A stretch of DNA of 64,000 nt from positions 1 through 64,000 of the forward strand of contig CACWTU010000001.1 in the NCBI GenBank assembly GCA_902763885.1, given 5' to 3'. Position 1 is the stretch's first letter. Each line of letters opens with the position of its first letter. Both the position numbers and the translations under genes were made by a program. This DNA comes from an uncultured Bacteroidales bacterium (GTDB lineage Bacteria > Bacteroidota > Bacteroidia > Bacteroidales > Bacteroidaceae). A model generated the notes under the pieces. That model was given only the letters and a program-made list of their open reading frames with translations. It was not told the DNA's origin and did no database searches. Below, piece by piece: positions 1-8,591 of this stretch.

Positions 1-3000
1 AGAACGATATCGACGGGAGTACCATCGGCCAGGAACGGCATATCCTCCTGCTTAACCACGCGGGATACGATACCCTTGTTACCGTGACGACCGGCCATCT
101 TGTCACCTACACCGATCTTACGCTTCTTGGCAACATATACCTTAGCCATCTGGATGATACCTGAAGGCAGCTCATCACCGATGGTAAGAGCAAATTTCTT
201 GCGCTTGTTCTCGGCATCGTACTCCTTGTACTTGCGCAGGAAGTTGACAATCAGCTTGGAGATAAGCTCATTGGTGTGGTCATCGGATGTCCAACGGTCT
301 GACTGTACTGATGAGTAGTCAACAGCCTCGAGTATCTGCTTTGAGAAACGCTGTCCCTTGGCGATAACCTCAGTGCCGAGCAGGTCAAACACGCCCTGTG
401 AAGTCTTGTTGGTGGTAAGAGTAACCAGCTTCTTTACAAGGATACCCTTGAGCTCGTTAACCTTATCCTCAAACTCAACGTCTATCATGGGCAGACGGGC
501 CTTATCGGCCTGACGTGAACTGCGGGTCTTGATGGCGCGTGAGAACAGCTTCTTGTCAATGACAACACCCTTCAATGAAGGTGAAGCCTTGAGTGAAGCG
601 TCCTTTACATCACCGGCCTTGTCACCGAATATGGCACGCAACAGTTTCTCTTCAGGTGAAGGATCAGACTCACCCTTAGGAGTGATCTTACCTATCAGTA
701 TGTCACCCGGCTGGATGTAAGCACCGATACGGACAATACCGTTCTCATCCAGATCCTTGGTGGCGTCATCGCTCACGTTAGGAATATCATTAGTGAGTTC
801 CTCCATGCCGCGCTTTGTCTCGCGAACCTCAAGGATGAACTCCTCAACATGTACGGAAGTAAGTATATCCTCACGAACCACGCGCTCGTTAAGCACGATG
901 GCATCCTCATAGTTGTAACCCTTCCAAGGCATGTAGGCAACCAGCAGGTTCTTACCCAGGGCAAGCTCACCGTTCTGGGTTGAATAACCCTCGGTAAGGA
1001 TGTCACCGGCCTTTACACGCTGACCGACCTCGCAGATAGGACGCAGGTCAATGGTCATGTTCTGGTTGGTACGACGGAACTTGGGCAGTTTGTACTCCTT
1101 CTCAGCGGGCTCAAAGCTTACGAACTCCTCATCCTCAGTACGATCATACAGGATACGGATAACGGCGGCGTCAACATATGTGACAACACCCTCACCCTCT
1201 GCAGTGATCTGGGTACGTGAATCCTCGGCAAGCTGCTTCTCGATACCGGTACCTACGATAGGAGCCTCAGTACGCATAAGAGGAACAGCCTGACGCATCA
1301 TGTTAGATCCCATCAGGGCACGGTTGGCATCATCGTGCTCCAGGAACGGAATCAAAGCGGCAGCGATTGAAGCAATCTGCTGGGGCGATACGTCCATAAG
1401 TTCAACCTCCTCTGGCGGAACAACAGGGAAGTCAGCGTCACGACGTGCCTTGACACGGGTGCGGATGAACTTACCGTTCTCATCATAAGGAGCGTTACCC
1501 TGACCTATGATTACGCCCTCCTCTTCCTCAGCGGTAAGATACTGGACCTCATCATTGTTCAGGTTTACATGGCAGTCCTTAACCTTACGGTACGGAGTCT
1601 CGATGAATCCCAGGTCATTGATCTTTGCGTAGATGCAAAGAGATGAGATAAGACCGATGTTAGGTCCTTCAGGAGTCTCGATCGGGCAGAGACGGCCATA
1701 GTGTGTATAGTGTACGTCACGAACCTCAAATCCGGCGCGCTCACGTGACAGACCGCCAGGTCCGAGAGCGGACATACGGCGCTTGTGAGTGATCTCGGCC
1801 AGAGGATTGGTCTGGTCCATGAACTGTGACAGTGCGTTTCTGTAGGAGTGAACACCTCATTATCACGTACGTTCATGCGCTCGCGTATGGTACGGGCCAT
1901 ACGAGCCAGACCAATGGCGAACTGGTTGGAGAGCTGCTCACCAACGGTACGTACACGACGGTTTGACAGGTGGTCGATATCATCAACCACAGCGTGTGAG
2001 TTTACAAGCTCAATCAGATACTTTATAATCTCTATGATATCCTCCTTGGTGAGAACACCGATGCTCATATCGGTGGTCAGACCCAGTTTCTTGTTCACGC
2101 GGTAACGGCCAACCTCACCCAGATCATAACGCTTCTCTGAGAAGAACAGGTTGTTGATTACCTCACGTGCACTGGAGTCATCAGCAGGATCGGCATTGCG
2201 CAACTGACGGTAGATGTAGAGGACAGCCTCCTTCTCTGAGTTGCACGGATCCTTCTGCAAGGTATTGAATATGATTGAGTAATCTGACTGACCCTCTGTC
2301 TCCTTGTGGAGCAGGATGGTCTCCAGGCCTGACTCGAGAATATCGTTGATGTTATCCTCGTTAAGCTCAGCCTCACGGTCAACTACAACCTCATGACGGT
2401 CAATAGATACAACCTCACCGGTATCTGAATCCACAAAATCCTCAATGCGGGTTCTCAGTACTCTTGCGGCAAGCTTGCGACCTATGCATTTCTTAAGGTT
2501 GGTCTTATTGACCTTGACCTCCTCAGCCAGATCAAAAATATCCACGATGTCCTTATCGGTCTCAAATCCGATAGCGCGGAGCAGTGTTGTTACAGGGAGC
2601 TTCTTCTTACGGTCGATGTATGCGTACATCACGTTGTTGATGTCGGTAGCAAACTCGATCCATGAGCCCTTGAACGGGATGATACGGGCCGAATAGAGCT
2701 GTGTTCCGTTAGAGTGTACACTCTGTCCGAAGAACACGCCGGGTGAACGGTGCAGCTGTGATACAACTACACGCTCGGCTCCGTTGATAACGAAAGTACC
2801 CTGTGCTGTCATGTACGGAATCGGGCCAAGGAATACATCCTGTATCACGGTGTCGAAATCCTCATGATCGGGATCGGTGCAATACAGTTTCAGCTTGGCC
2901 TTCAAAGGTACGCTATAGGTCAGACCATGCTCCAGACACTCTTCAATGGTGTAACGGGGCGGGTCAATGTAATAGTCCAGGAACTCCAGGACAAAATTGT

Positions 3001-3193
3001 TCCGGGTATCGGCTATCGGGAAATTCTCTGAGAATACTTTGTAAAGTCCTTCGTTCTTGCGTTTCTCAGGTGGTGTGTCCAACTGAAGGAAATCCTTGAA
3101 AGATTTGAGCTGAACTTCAAGGAAATCAGGACACGGCATCGGGTTCCTGACGGAAGCGAAATTAATTCTCTGATTATCAGTGTTTGAAGACAT
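1..3193 (-). CDS. rpoB: RNA polymerase beta subunit, N-terminal and central part; runs off the left edge and is broken by a 52-bp deletion
   Basis: Beta subunit of RNA polymerase. The first 450 or so residues read from the ATG at 3193 and match RpoB (for example [20 protein letters not shown]). The frame is lost at 1838-1841: after VFTPT the sequence jumps to [15 protein letters not shown], which is in another frame. About 18 highly conserved residues (family pattern DLINA...SVINSFFGT) that lie just before rifampicin cluster I are missing, and 2 nt stand where 54 are expected. From there to position 1 the shifted frame is open and clearly RpoB ([47 protein letters not shown]). The C-terminal end and rpoC lie outside the window. 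Because the gene is essential and both halves are perfectly conserved, an assembly error is the likeliest cause. Identity is certain; integrity is not. Confidence 0.95.
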
Positions 3194-3232
3194 ATAAGGG
3201 AGGTTAATAGGGAACTTGATTCTTTAACGCAC

Positions 3233-3289
3233 AAAAAGGTTAAGCACCCTAGACAGCCCCATTTGGACTGTCATCGGGGTTACTTAACC
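3233..3289 (-). terminator. long hairpin with U-tract in the rplL-rpoB gap (attenuator or processing site)
   Basis: On the minus strand GGTTAAG (3283-3289) pairs with CTTAACC (3238-3244), then ACCC with GGGT, then GACAG with CTGTC, giving a three-segment stem followed at once by TTTTT (3233-3237). It lies after rplL and 40 nt before the rpoB start. In other bacteria this gap holds an attenuator that lowers beta-subunit synthesis relative to L7/L12, so partial termination or RNA processing is the likely role. A second small perfect stem (ACCTGC/GCAGGT, 3295-3312) sits just before it. Confidence 0.6.
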
Positions 3290-3323
3290 GTTTTACCTGC
3301 AGTGAGGCAGGTCTCTAAAGAAG

Positions 3324-3710
3324 TTACTTAAGTTCTACTTCTGCGCCAGCCTCTTCCAGAGTCTTCTTCATTGACTCGGCTTCGTTCTTGGCGAGACCTT
3401 CCTTAACTACTGAAGGAGCTGCGTCAACAAGATCCTTAGCCTCCTTCAGGCCAAGACCGCAAGCCTCCTTAACTGCCTTAACGACAGCAAGCTTGTTGGC
3501 ACCAAAGCCCTTCAGTACTACGTCAAATGATGACTTCTCCTCTGCAGCCTCAGCGCCAGCAGCGGCAGGACCAGCAGCGGCTACAGCTACAGCTGCGGCA
3601 GCGGGTTCAATTCCATATTCATCCTTCAGGATGGTTGCGAGTTCGTTGTCGTTGACCTCCTTAACGGTAAGGTTAACCAGTTCTTCTGCTAATGCTTTCA
3701 AATCAGCCAT
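3324..3710 (-). CDS. rplL: 50S ribosomal protein L7/L12
   Basis: Stalk protein of the large ribosomal subunit that recruits translation GTPases. At 128 residues it has the usual length: an N-terminal dimerisation domain (residues 1-33), an Ala/Gly-rich hinge (about 37-55) and a C-terminal domain with FDVVLKGFG and [10 protein letters not shown]...[11 protein letters not shown]. It lies 42 nt after rplJ, in the standard rplJ-rplL-rpoB order. Confidence 0.97.
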   Translation of the reverse strand: MADLKALAEELVNLTVKEVNDNELATILKDEYGIEPAAAAVAVAAAGPAAAGAEAAEEKSSFDVVLKGFGANKLAVVKAVKEACGLGLKEAKDLVDAAPSVVKEGLAKNEAESMKKTLEEAGAEVELK

Positions 3711-3752
3711 TGTTGTATAATTTTAATAGGTTTGTTACTTTTTGATGATAAA

Positions 3753-4277
3753 TTAATTCTCTCTTTCTCCAAGAGTCTTGAGGACTCCGTGGATGGTGTT
3801 TGCACCAGACTGCAGAGCAGAAATAACGTTCTTGGCCGGTGACTGCAGGAGTGCAATGACGTCGGCGATGAGTTCCTTCTTGCTCTTGATGTTGACCAGT
3901 GCCTCCAGTTGGTTTGCTCCAATGTAGAAGCTCTCCTCTGCGTAAGCAGCCTTGAGGCCCGGGATACCGGTTTTCTTGTCAGTAACGTCTTTCAGAAGCT
4001 TGGCAGGAGCATTGGCTACATTGGCCAGCATCAGAGCTGTTGTACCCTTGAGAGAGTCATACAGCGGTGAGTAGTCTGTATCCAGCTGATCCAGTGCCTT
4101 CTGAAGAAGAGTGTTCTTGACAACAACCATCTTAACCTCACTCTTGAAGCACTTTCTGCGCAGGTCACTTGTAGCCGATGAGTTAAGACCGGTTACATCA
4201 ACCAGGTAGAAAGCTGAGTAGCTCTGAATGGTCTGCTTCAGGGACTCTATTACAAGTGCTTTATCTTCTTTCTTCAT
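3753..4277 (-). CDS. rplJ: 50S ribosomal protein L10
   Basis: Base of the ribosomal stalk; its C-terminal helix binds L7/L12 dimers. The protein has 174 residues and starts MKKEDKALVIESL, with the family core around FYLVDVTGLNS, KVEVKMVVVKNTLL-like and LKGTTALM segments. Twelve nucleotides separate it from rplA. In other bacteria L10-L12 represses its own mRNA; no leader for this could be assigned here because the rplA-rplJ gap is so short. Confidence 0.96.
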   Translation of the reverse strand: MKKEDKALVIESLKQTIQSYSAFYLVDVTGLNSSATSDLRRKCFKSEVKMVVVKNTLLQKALDQLDTDYSPLYDSLKGTTALMLANVANAPAKLLKDVTDKKTGIPGLKAAYAEESFYIGANQLEALVNIKSKKELIADVIALLQSPAKNVISALQSGANTIHGVLKTLGEREN

Positions 4278-4289
4278 GATTGTCAGTTA

Positions 4290-4985
4290 TTATTCGTCAA
4301 ATGACTTGGTATCAATCTTGATACCCTTACTCATAGTACTTGAAAGATAAAGACTCTTGATATAAGTACCCTTAGCTGCAGAAGGTTTCAGTTTGATGAT
4401 AGTATCAATGAACTCTTTTGCGTTCTCTCTGATAGCATCGGCAGTGAAAGATACCTTACCGATTGAAGTGTGGACGATACCGCTCTTGTCAACCTTGAAG
4501 TCAATCTTACCTTGTTTGACCTCCTTGACAGCCTTGGCAACATCCATTGTTACTGTACCGCTCTTGGGGTTAGGCATGAGTCCACGGGGACCCAGTACAC
4601 GGCCAAGAGGACCAAGCTTACCCATAAGGGCAGGCTGGGTGATGATGACATCAATGTCAGTCCAACCACCCTTGATCTTCTCTATGTACTCCTCAAAACC
4701 TACATAGTCAGCACCAGCCTCCTTTGCAGCTGCCTCCTGATCAGGAGTGCAGAGAGCAAGAACTCTGGTAACCTTACCTGTACCGTTAGGAAGAGATACG
4801 ACGCCACGGACCATCTGGTTGGCCTTACGGGGATCAACACCAAGACGAACATCAATATCAACTGATGCGTCAAACTTAGTGGTGGTGATATCCTTGACCA
4901 GCTGAGATGCCTCCTTGAGGGTATATGCCTTGCCGGCTTCTATCTTAGAAGCGACACTCTTTTGGTTTTTAGTCAGTTTACCCAT
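4290..4985 (-). CDS. rplA: 50S ribosomal protein L1
   Basis: Large-subunit protein of the L1 stalk, which moves deacylated tRNA out of the E site. It has 231 residues, full length, with the signature region [20 protein letters not shown] and the C-terminal [18 protein letters not shown]. The gene lies between rplK and rplJ as in nearly all bacteria. No defect is seen, unlike the flanking rplK and rpoB. Confidence 0.97.
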   Translation of the reverse strand: MGKLTKNQKSVASKIEAGKAYTLKEASQLVKDITTTKFDASVDIDVRLGVDPRKANQMVRGVVSLPNGTGKVTRVLALCTPDQEAAAKEAGADYVGFEEYIEKIKGGWTDIDVIITQPALMGKLGPLGRVLGPRGLMPNPKSGTVTMDVAKAVKEVKQGKIDFKVDKSGIVHTSIGKVSFTADAIRENAKEFIDTIIKLKPSAAKGTYIKSLYLSSTMSKGIKIDTKSFDE

Positions 4986-5016
4986 TTCTTAAAACTTTTT
5001 TTAAGTGAAAGTCAGG

Positions 5017-5433
5017 TTAGTCCTTAACTGTTATACCCATGCTTCTTGCGGTACCGGCTACCATTGAGATAGCTGATTCCAGTGTGAAGCAATTCAGGTC
5101 GGGCATCTTGTCCTGAGCTATCGCTTCAACCTGAGCCTTTGTTACTGAAGCTACCTTCTTGCGGTTAGGTTCGGGTGAACCGCCCTTAGCACGTGAAGCC
5201 TCAAGCAACTGGATGGCTACAGGAGGAGTCTTGATGACAAAGTCAAATGATTTATCACTGTAGTAAGTGATGATCACCGGCAGAGTCTTTCCTGATTTGT
5301 CCTGGGTTCTGGCGTTGAACTGCTTGCAAAACTCCATTATGTTCAAGCCCTTTGAACCGAGAGCCGGTCCTACGGGAGGTGATGGGTTTCTGGTAACAGG
5401 CGGTTTACATCTTCTCCACTTGCATAAAACCAA
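5017..5433 (-). CDS. rplK: 50S ribosomal protein L11, true N-terminus lost at a deletion junction
   Basis: L11 forms the GTPase-associated centre with 23S rRNA. From [11 protein letters not shown] (codon AAC at 5386-5388) to the stop the protein is canonical ([38 protein letters not shown]). The usual first 18-20 residues (pattern MAKEVAGLIKLQIKGGAA) are absent. The open frame instead runs backwards into the end of nusG in another frame and gives an unrelated start ([10 protein letters not shown]). The nusG stop is at 5405-5407, so the normal spacer and the start of rplK have been lost somewhere in 5389-5404. This is the second of three such junctions in essential genes here and is probably an assembly fault. 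The 5433 start should not be taken as real. Confidence 0.9.
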   Translation of the reverse strand: MVLCKWRRCKPPVTRNPSPPVGPALGSKGLNIMEFCKQFNARTQDKSGKTLPVIITYYSDKSFDFVIKTPPVAIQLLEASRAKGGSPEPNRKKVASVTKAQVEAIAQDKMPDLNCFTLESAISMVAGTARSMGITVKD

Positions 5434-5947
5434 GATCTATAGGGGTCTTGCGACCAAAGATCTTGACCATGACCTTGAGCTTCTTCTTTGCGTTGTCAAC
5501 CTCTTCAATGACACCATTGAAGCCTGAGAACGGTCCGAAGGTTACCTTCACTGTTTCGCCTACAGTGAACGGTACAAGAACTTCCTCTTGCGTCTCTTCG
5601 AGTTCAGTCGCTGAACCCAATATCCTGCTCACTTCTGAGGGACGGAGAGGCGTAGGATTATCCATGCCACCAAGAAAACCCAACACGTTAGGACAACTTC
5701 TGAGGCGTTGCTTAATCTCTCCTACAAGGGCTGCCTCTACGAGGACATAACCCGGCAGGTAGCTGCGCTCCTTAACGACACGTTTGCCGTTCTGGATCTT
5801 AACCACCTTCTCTGTAGGAATAAGCACCTGAGCAATGAAATCCTCAAGCTTGTTATTACGGGCATCGGCCTCAAGATATTCCTTTACCTTGAGCTCCTTG
5901 CCACTGATAGCCTTAAGGACATACCATTTCTTCTCAAACTCAGCCAT
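5405..5947 (-). CDS. nusG: transcription termination/antitermination protein NusG
   Basis: Binds RNA polymerase and couples it to the ribosome or to Rho. The 180-residue protein has the NGN domain ([21 protein letters not shown]) and a C-terminal KOW domain ([19 protein letters not shown]). It follows secE by a few nucleotides as usual. Its stop lies right at the rplK deletion junction, but the NusG reading frame itself appears complete. Confidence 0.96.
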   Translation of the reverse strand: MAEFEKKWYVLKAISGKELKVKEYLEADARNNKLEDFIAQVLIPTEKVVKIQNGKRVVKERSYLPGYVLVEAALVGEIKQRLRSCPNVLGFLGGMDNPTPLRPSEVSRILGSATELEETQEEVLVPFTVGETVKVTFGPFSGFNGVIEEVDNAKKKLKVMVKIFGRKTPIDLGFMQVEKM

Positions 5948-5961
5948 GTCTCAACGATTGT

Positions 5962-6153
5962 TTAAGGATAGATAATGTTTGACATTATCAACTGGAAGCA
6001 TTTATCCATGAGGTAAACCACAACGGCAATCATCAGGGAAGCAACTAAAACGATGACTGCACTGCTGGACAGTTCTTTGCCAGAGGGCCATGTTGTCTTA
6101 TGGACAAGCTCGTTGTAAGATTCCTTACAGTTATGAAAAAAATTCTTGAACAT
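5962..6153 (-). CDS. secE: preprotein translocase subunit SecE
   Basis: Small inner-membrane subunit of the SecYEG channel. The ATG at 6153 gives 63 residues (MFKNFFHNCKESYNELVHK), with the conserved TTWPSGKEL before one membrane helix (about residues 32-52). The longer open frame that begins at 6201 overlaps the tRNA-Trp gene and is not the real start. It lies between tRNA-Trp and nusG, the standard location. Confidence 0.95.
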   Translation of the reverse strand: MFKNFFHNCKESYNELVHKTTWPSGKELSSSAVIVLVASLMIAVVVYLMDKCFQLIMSNIIYP

Positions 6154-6171
6154 AGTTCTGTTTATTCTTTG

Positions 6172-6244
6172 CACGGGTGGAAAGGCTCGAACTCTCGACA
6201 CTCGGTTTTGGAGACCGATGCTCTACCAACTGAGCTACACCCGT
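6172..6244 (-). tRNA. tRNA-Trp (anticodon CCA)
   Basis: On the minus strand the acceptor arms ACGGGTG and CACCCGT pair, the D-arm reads GCTCAGTTGGTAGAGC, and the anticodon stem TCGGT/ACCGA holds the loop CTCCAAA with anticodon CCA. The T-arm is GAGAG TTCGAGC CTTTC. The 3' CCA is not encoded. It lies between tuf and secE, as commonly found in Bacteroidota. Confidence 0.95.
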
Positions 6245-6248
6245 AAGT

Positions 6249-6280
6249 AATGTCAGCCCCGTTTTATGGGGACTGACATT
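6249..6280 (-). other. perfect hairpin between tuf and tRNA-Trp
   Basis: AATGTCAG (6249-6256) pairs with CTGACATT (6273-6280) and CCCC (6257-6260) with GGGG (6268-6271), with a GTTTTAT loop. On the minus (transcribed) strand no U-tract follows. A role in RNA processing that separates the tuf message from the tRNA, or in 3'-end protection, is therefore more likely than termination. This is inference. Confidence 0.5.
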
Positions 6281-6294
6281 TATTGTACAATCAA

Positions 6295-7381
6295 TTAGTC
6301 AACGATTGCAGTGATCTGACCTGAACCAACGGTACGGCCGCCCTCACGGATAGCGAAACGCAGACCAACGTTGATAGCTACAGGATAGATCAGGGTAACG
6401 GTGATCTCTACGTTATCACCAGGCATTACCATCTCAGTTCCCTCGGGGAGAGTGATCTCACCGGTGCAGTCCATTGTACGGATGTAGAACTGAGGACGAT
6501 ACTTGTTACGGAATGAGGTGTGACGACCACCCTCCTTCTGTGTCAGTACATAGATAGAAGCCTTGAAAGTGGTGTGAGGCTTGATCTGACCCGGATGGCA
6601 GAGAACCATACCACGCTTGATCTCAGTCTTCTCAATACCACGGAGCAGCAGACCTACGTTATCACCAGCCTCGCCCTGCTCAAGAAGCTTACGGAACATC
6701 TCAACACCGGTAACGGTTGTCTCTTTCTCCTCACCAAGACCAAGGATTTCAACCTTGTCACCTACCTTAACGACACCAGTCTCGATACGACCGGTAGCAA
6801 CTGTACCACGGCCAGTGATTGAGAATACATCCTCAACAGGCATCAAGAACGGCTGATCAACAGCACGCGGAGGCAGAGGAATCCACTCGTCAACAGCGTC
6901 CATCAGCTCCATTACCTTGTCCTCCCACTCCTTAACGCCGTTCAGGGCACCAAGAGCAGAACCACGGATGATAGGAGTGTTGTCACCATCGAACTCATAT
7001 GCATCGAGAAGCTCACGCATCTCCATCTCAACGAGGTCGATCATCTCAGCGTCAACATCGGGAGAATCGCACTTGTTCAGGAATACAACCAGACGGGGAA
7101 CGCTTTACATAGTCAGCGTGACCCGGGCAGTCAACGTGAGCGTAGTGACGCTTCTCAGTCTCGTACTCAACGTGAGCGGTGTTGATGGTTATACCACGCT
7201 CCTTCTCCTCAGGTGCGTTATCAATCTGATCAAATGACTTGATCTTGTCAGCGTTACCTGATACTCTCTCAGCCAACACCTTGGTGATAGCAGCAGTCAG
7301 GGTAGTCTTACCGTGGTCAACGTGACCGATAGTACCGATGTTTACGTGCGGTTTAGTGCGCACAAATGTTTCTTTTGCCAT
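6295..7381 (-). CDS. tuf: translation elongation factor Tu, broken by a 110-bp deletion
   Basis: EF-Tu delivers aminoacyl-tRNA to the ribosome. Residues 1-93 from the ATG at 7381 carry G1 GHVDHGKT, the RGITIN segment and G3 DCPGH. After ...HADYVK (codon AAG at 7103-7105) the sequence jumps at 7102 to [12 protein letters not shown] (G4 NKCD) in another frame. About 37 residues that are nearly invariant in EF-Tu (pattern NMVTGAAQMDGAI...LLARQVN) are missing, with 1 nt where 111 are expected. The remaining 268 residues to 6295 are canonical ([27 protein letters not shown]). As only one tuf gene is expected in this group, a real loss would be lethal, so I infer an assembly error. Confidence 0.95.
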
Positions 7382-7471
7382 AGTTAAAAGCTATTTTATT
7401 GATTATAAACTTGATGTCAACTACAAAAAGGCTCCCGCCAGGGCGGTCTCCTCCTATCCTCTATCAAATTG

Positions 7472-7544
<73 letters not shown>

Positions 7545-7552
7545 GACAAATA

Positions 7553-7628
7553 TGGAGCGGGAAACGGGACTCAAACCCGCGACCCTCAGCTTGGAAGGCT
7601 AATGCTCTATCAACTGAGCTATTCCCGC
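7553..7628 (-). tRNA. tRNA-Gly (anticodon TCC), CCA encoded
   Basis: Acceptor GCGGGAA pairs with TTCCCGC. The anticodon stem TTAGC/GCTGA holds CTTCCAA (anticodon TCC), and the T-arm contains GTTTGAGTC. The discriminator T (7556) is followed by an encoded CCA (7555-7553), unlike the other tRNA genes in this window, which need CCA addition. Confidence 0.94.
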
Positions 7629-7737
7629 AACTTTCTTTGTCACGATATTTACTTCCTGACCTATCTTATAATAATAAGGTGGTTTCAAGGAATAAACGCA
7701 GGCACCGGTTGTCCGGCATCGCCTCAGTCCTGCTTTG

Positions 7738-7820
7738 TGGGTGAAGATGGATTCGAACCACCGAAGTCGAGAGACAGCAGATTTACAGTCTGCCCCATTT
7801 GGCCACTCTGGAATTCACCC
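7738..7820 (-). tRNA. tRNA-Tyr (anticodon GTA)
   Basis: An 83-nt class II tRNA with a long variable arm. Acceptor GGGTGAA pairs with TTCACCC, the anticodon stem GCAGA/TCTGC holds CTGTAAA (anticodon GTA), the variable arm is around GTCTCTCGAC, and the T-loop is TTCGAAT. CCA is not encoded. Confidence 0.94.
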
Positions 7821-7824
7821 TATT

Positions 7825-8114
7825 TTCTTCCTAGACGCTTGCCAGGTTTCTGGTTTTGCGTTTCTGGGGAAGAATGCTCGGAGAAAAACGCGCTAGTCGG
7901 ATTGACCTTCGCTGACGCTAAGCTCCTTCCTCGACGCGCTCTCTTGGAAGCTTTTGATCGGAGAAACGCTAGTCGGATTGACCTTTGCTAACGCAAAGCT
8001 CCTTCCTCGACGCGTTATGAAGACTGTCGTCTTCATCCGTCTTTCGTCTTAATCCGCCATGAAAGTAAACTTTCCTGTCGGCTTAAGCCAAAATCCGGTT
8101 TCTCCGCCGTTCAG
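7825..8114. repeat. repeat-rich spacer between tRNA-Tyr and tRNA-Thr
   Basis: About 290 nt without a credible gene. Two near-identical units of about 60 nt lie at 7878-7938 and 7958-8014 (shared words CGCTAGTCGGATTGACC and AGCTCCTTCCTCGACGCG). A shorter third trace of the last word is at 7825-7839. The word CGCTAGTCGGA is also found in the 3' end of tRNA-Thr (8118-8128). A perfect hairpin ATGAAGAC TGTC GTCTTCAT is at 8017-8036, and a 14-bp palindrome-like word GAAAGTAAACTTTC at 8061-8074 recurs in the gldM-gldN spacer. Confidence 0.75.
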
Positions 8115-8186
8115 AGCCGCTAGTCGGAATCGAACCAACAACCTACGCATTACAAGTGCGTTGCTCTACCATTGAGCCATAGCGGC
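8115..8186 (-). tRNA. tRNA-Thr (anticodon TGT)
   Basis: Acceptor GCCGCTA pairs with TAGCGGC, the D-arm is GCTCAATGGTAGAGC, and the anticodon stem ACGCA/TGCGT holds CTTGTAA (anticodon TGT). The T-arm contains GTTCGATTC. It is the promoter-proximal gene of the tRNA-tuf-ribosomal protein transcription unit. CCA is not encoded. Confidence 0.95.
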
Positions 8187-8231
8187 ATAGTTTCAAAGAA
8201 CCCGCCCCTCGCCTGGAGCGAAGAGCGGGTG

Positions 8232-8262
8232 CAAAGATATTTCAAATTTCTTTCTGAACAAA
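8232..8262 (-). promoter_or_regulatory. Bacteroidota-type promoter for the tRNA-tuf-rpl-rpoB unit
   Basis: On the minus strand TTTG (8262-8259) is separated by 19 nt from TATCTTTG (8239-8232), an exact fit to the TTTG/TAnnTTTG promoter of this phylum. It points at tRNA-Thr (start 8186). A GC-rich hairpin (CCCGC...GCGGG, 8201-8229) lies in the leader. Confidence 0.75.
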
Positions 8263-8279
8263 AAAATTCAGCGTGTTTT

Positions 8280-8579
8280 TTACTTCTCGCGCAGTTTTTC
8301 CTTGTTTTTCTTGAGTTGTCTGGTCAATGCATCCAGGCAACCGTCAACTGCTTCCTCAAACGTGTCACATGTCTTCTCGGCAAAAAACTCACCGTTGGGA
8401 ATGGTAACATCAATGCTTGCCTGCTTGTTTAAAGCGGTTTCCGGCTTAACTACTTTCAGGGTAACCTCTACCTTTTGAATGAACTCGTGCACTCTTTCCA
8501 GTTTTGCACACTTCTTCTCAATGAACGCCTGAAGCTGTTCTGTTGCAGTAAAATGCAACGCCTTAATCTTAGTTTCCAT
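8280..8579 (-). CDS. hpf: ribosome hibernation-promoting factor (short HPF/RaiA family)
   Basis: Binds the 30S decoding centre in stationary phase and helps inactivate ribosomes. The protein has 99 residues, so it is the short form, with the beta-alpha fold pattern of the family (IKALHFTATEQLQAFIEKK, then FFAEKTCDTFEEAVDGCLDAL and a basic tail QLKKNKEKLREK). It is last in the rpsU-xerC-hpf cluster, 12 nt after xerC, and just before the main tRNA/tuf promoter. Confidence 0.9.
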   Translation of the reverse strand: METKIKALHFTATEQLQAFIEKKCAKLERVHEFIQKVEVTLKVVKPETALNKQASIDVTIPNGEFFAEKTCDTFEEAVDGCLDALTRQLKKNKEKLREK

Positions 8580-8591
8580 AGTCTTTTGGTT

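Noticed and set aside
773..1488. Several ORFs of 60-80 residues on both strands within rpoB
   Set aside because: They overlap the clear RpoB frame, have no recognisable domains and are shadow frames.
1838..7105. Intein, intron or programmed frameshift as explanation of the broken rpoB and tuf
   Set aside because: Sequence is missing, not added; there is no slippery site or intein splice motif, and the lost residues are essential.
7602..7991. 129-residue plus-strand ORF over tRNA-Gly and tRNA-Tyr
   Set aside because: It runs through two tRNA genes in reverse and through the repeat spacer; no domain.
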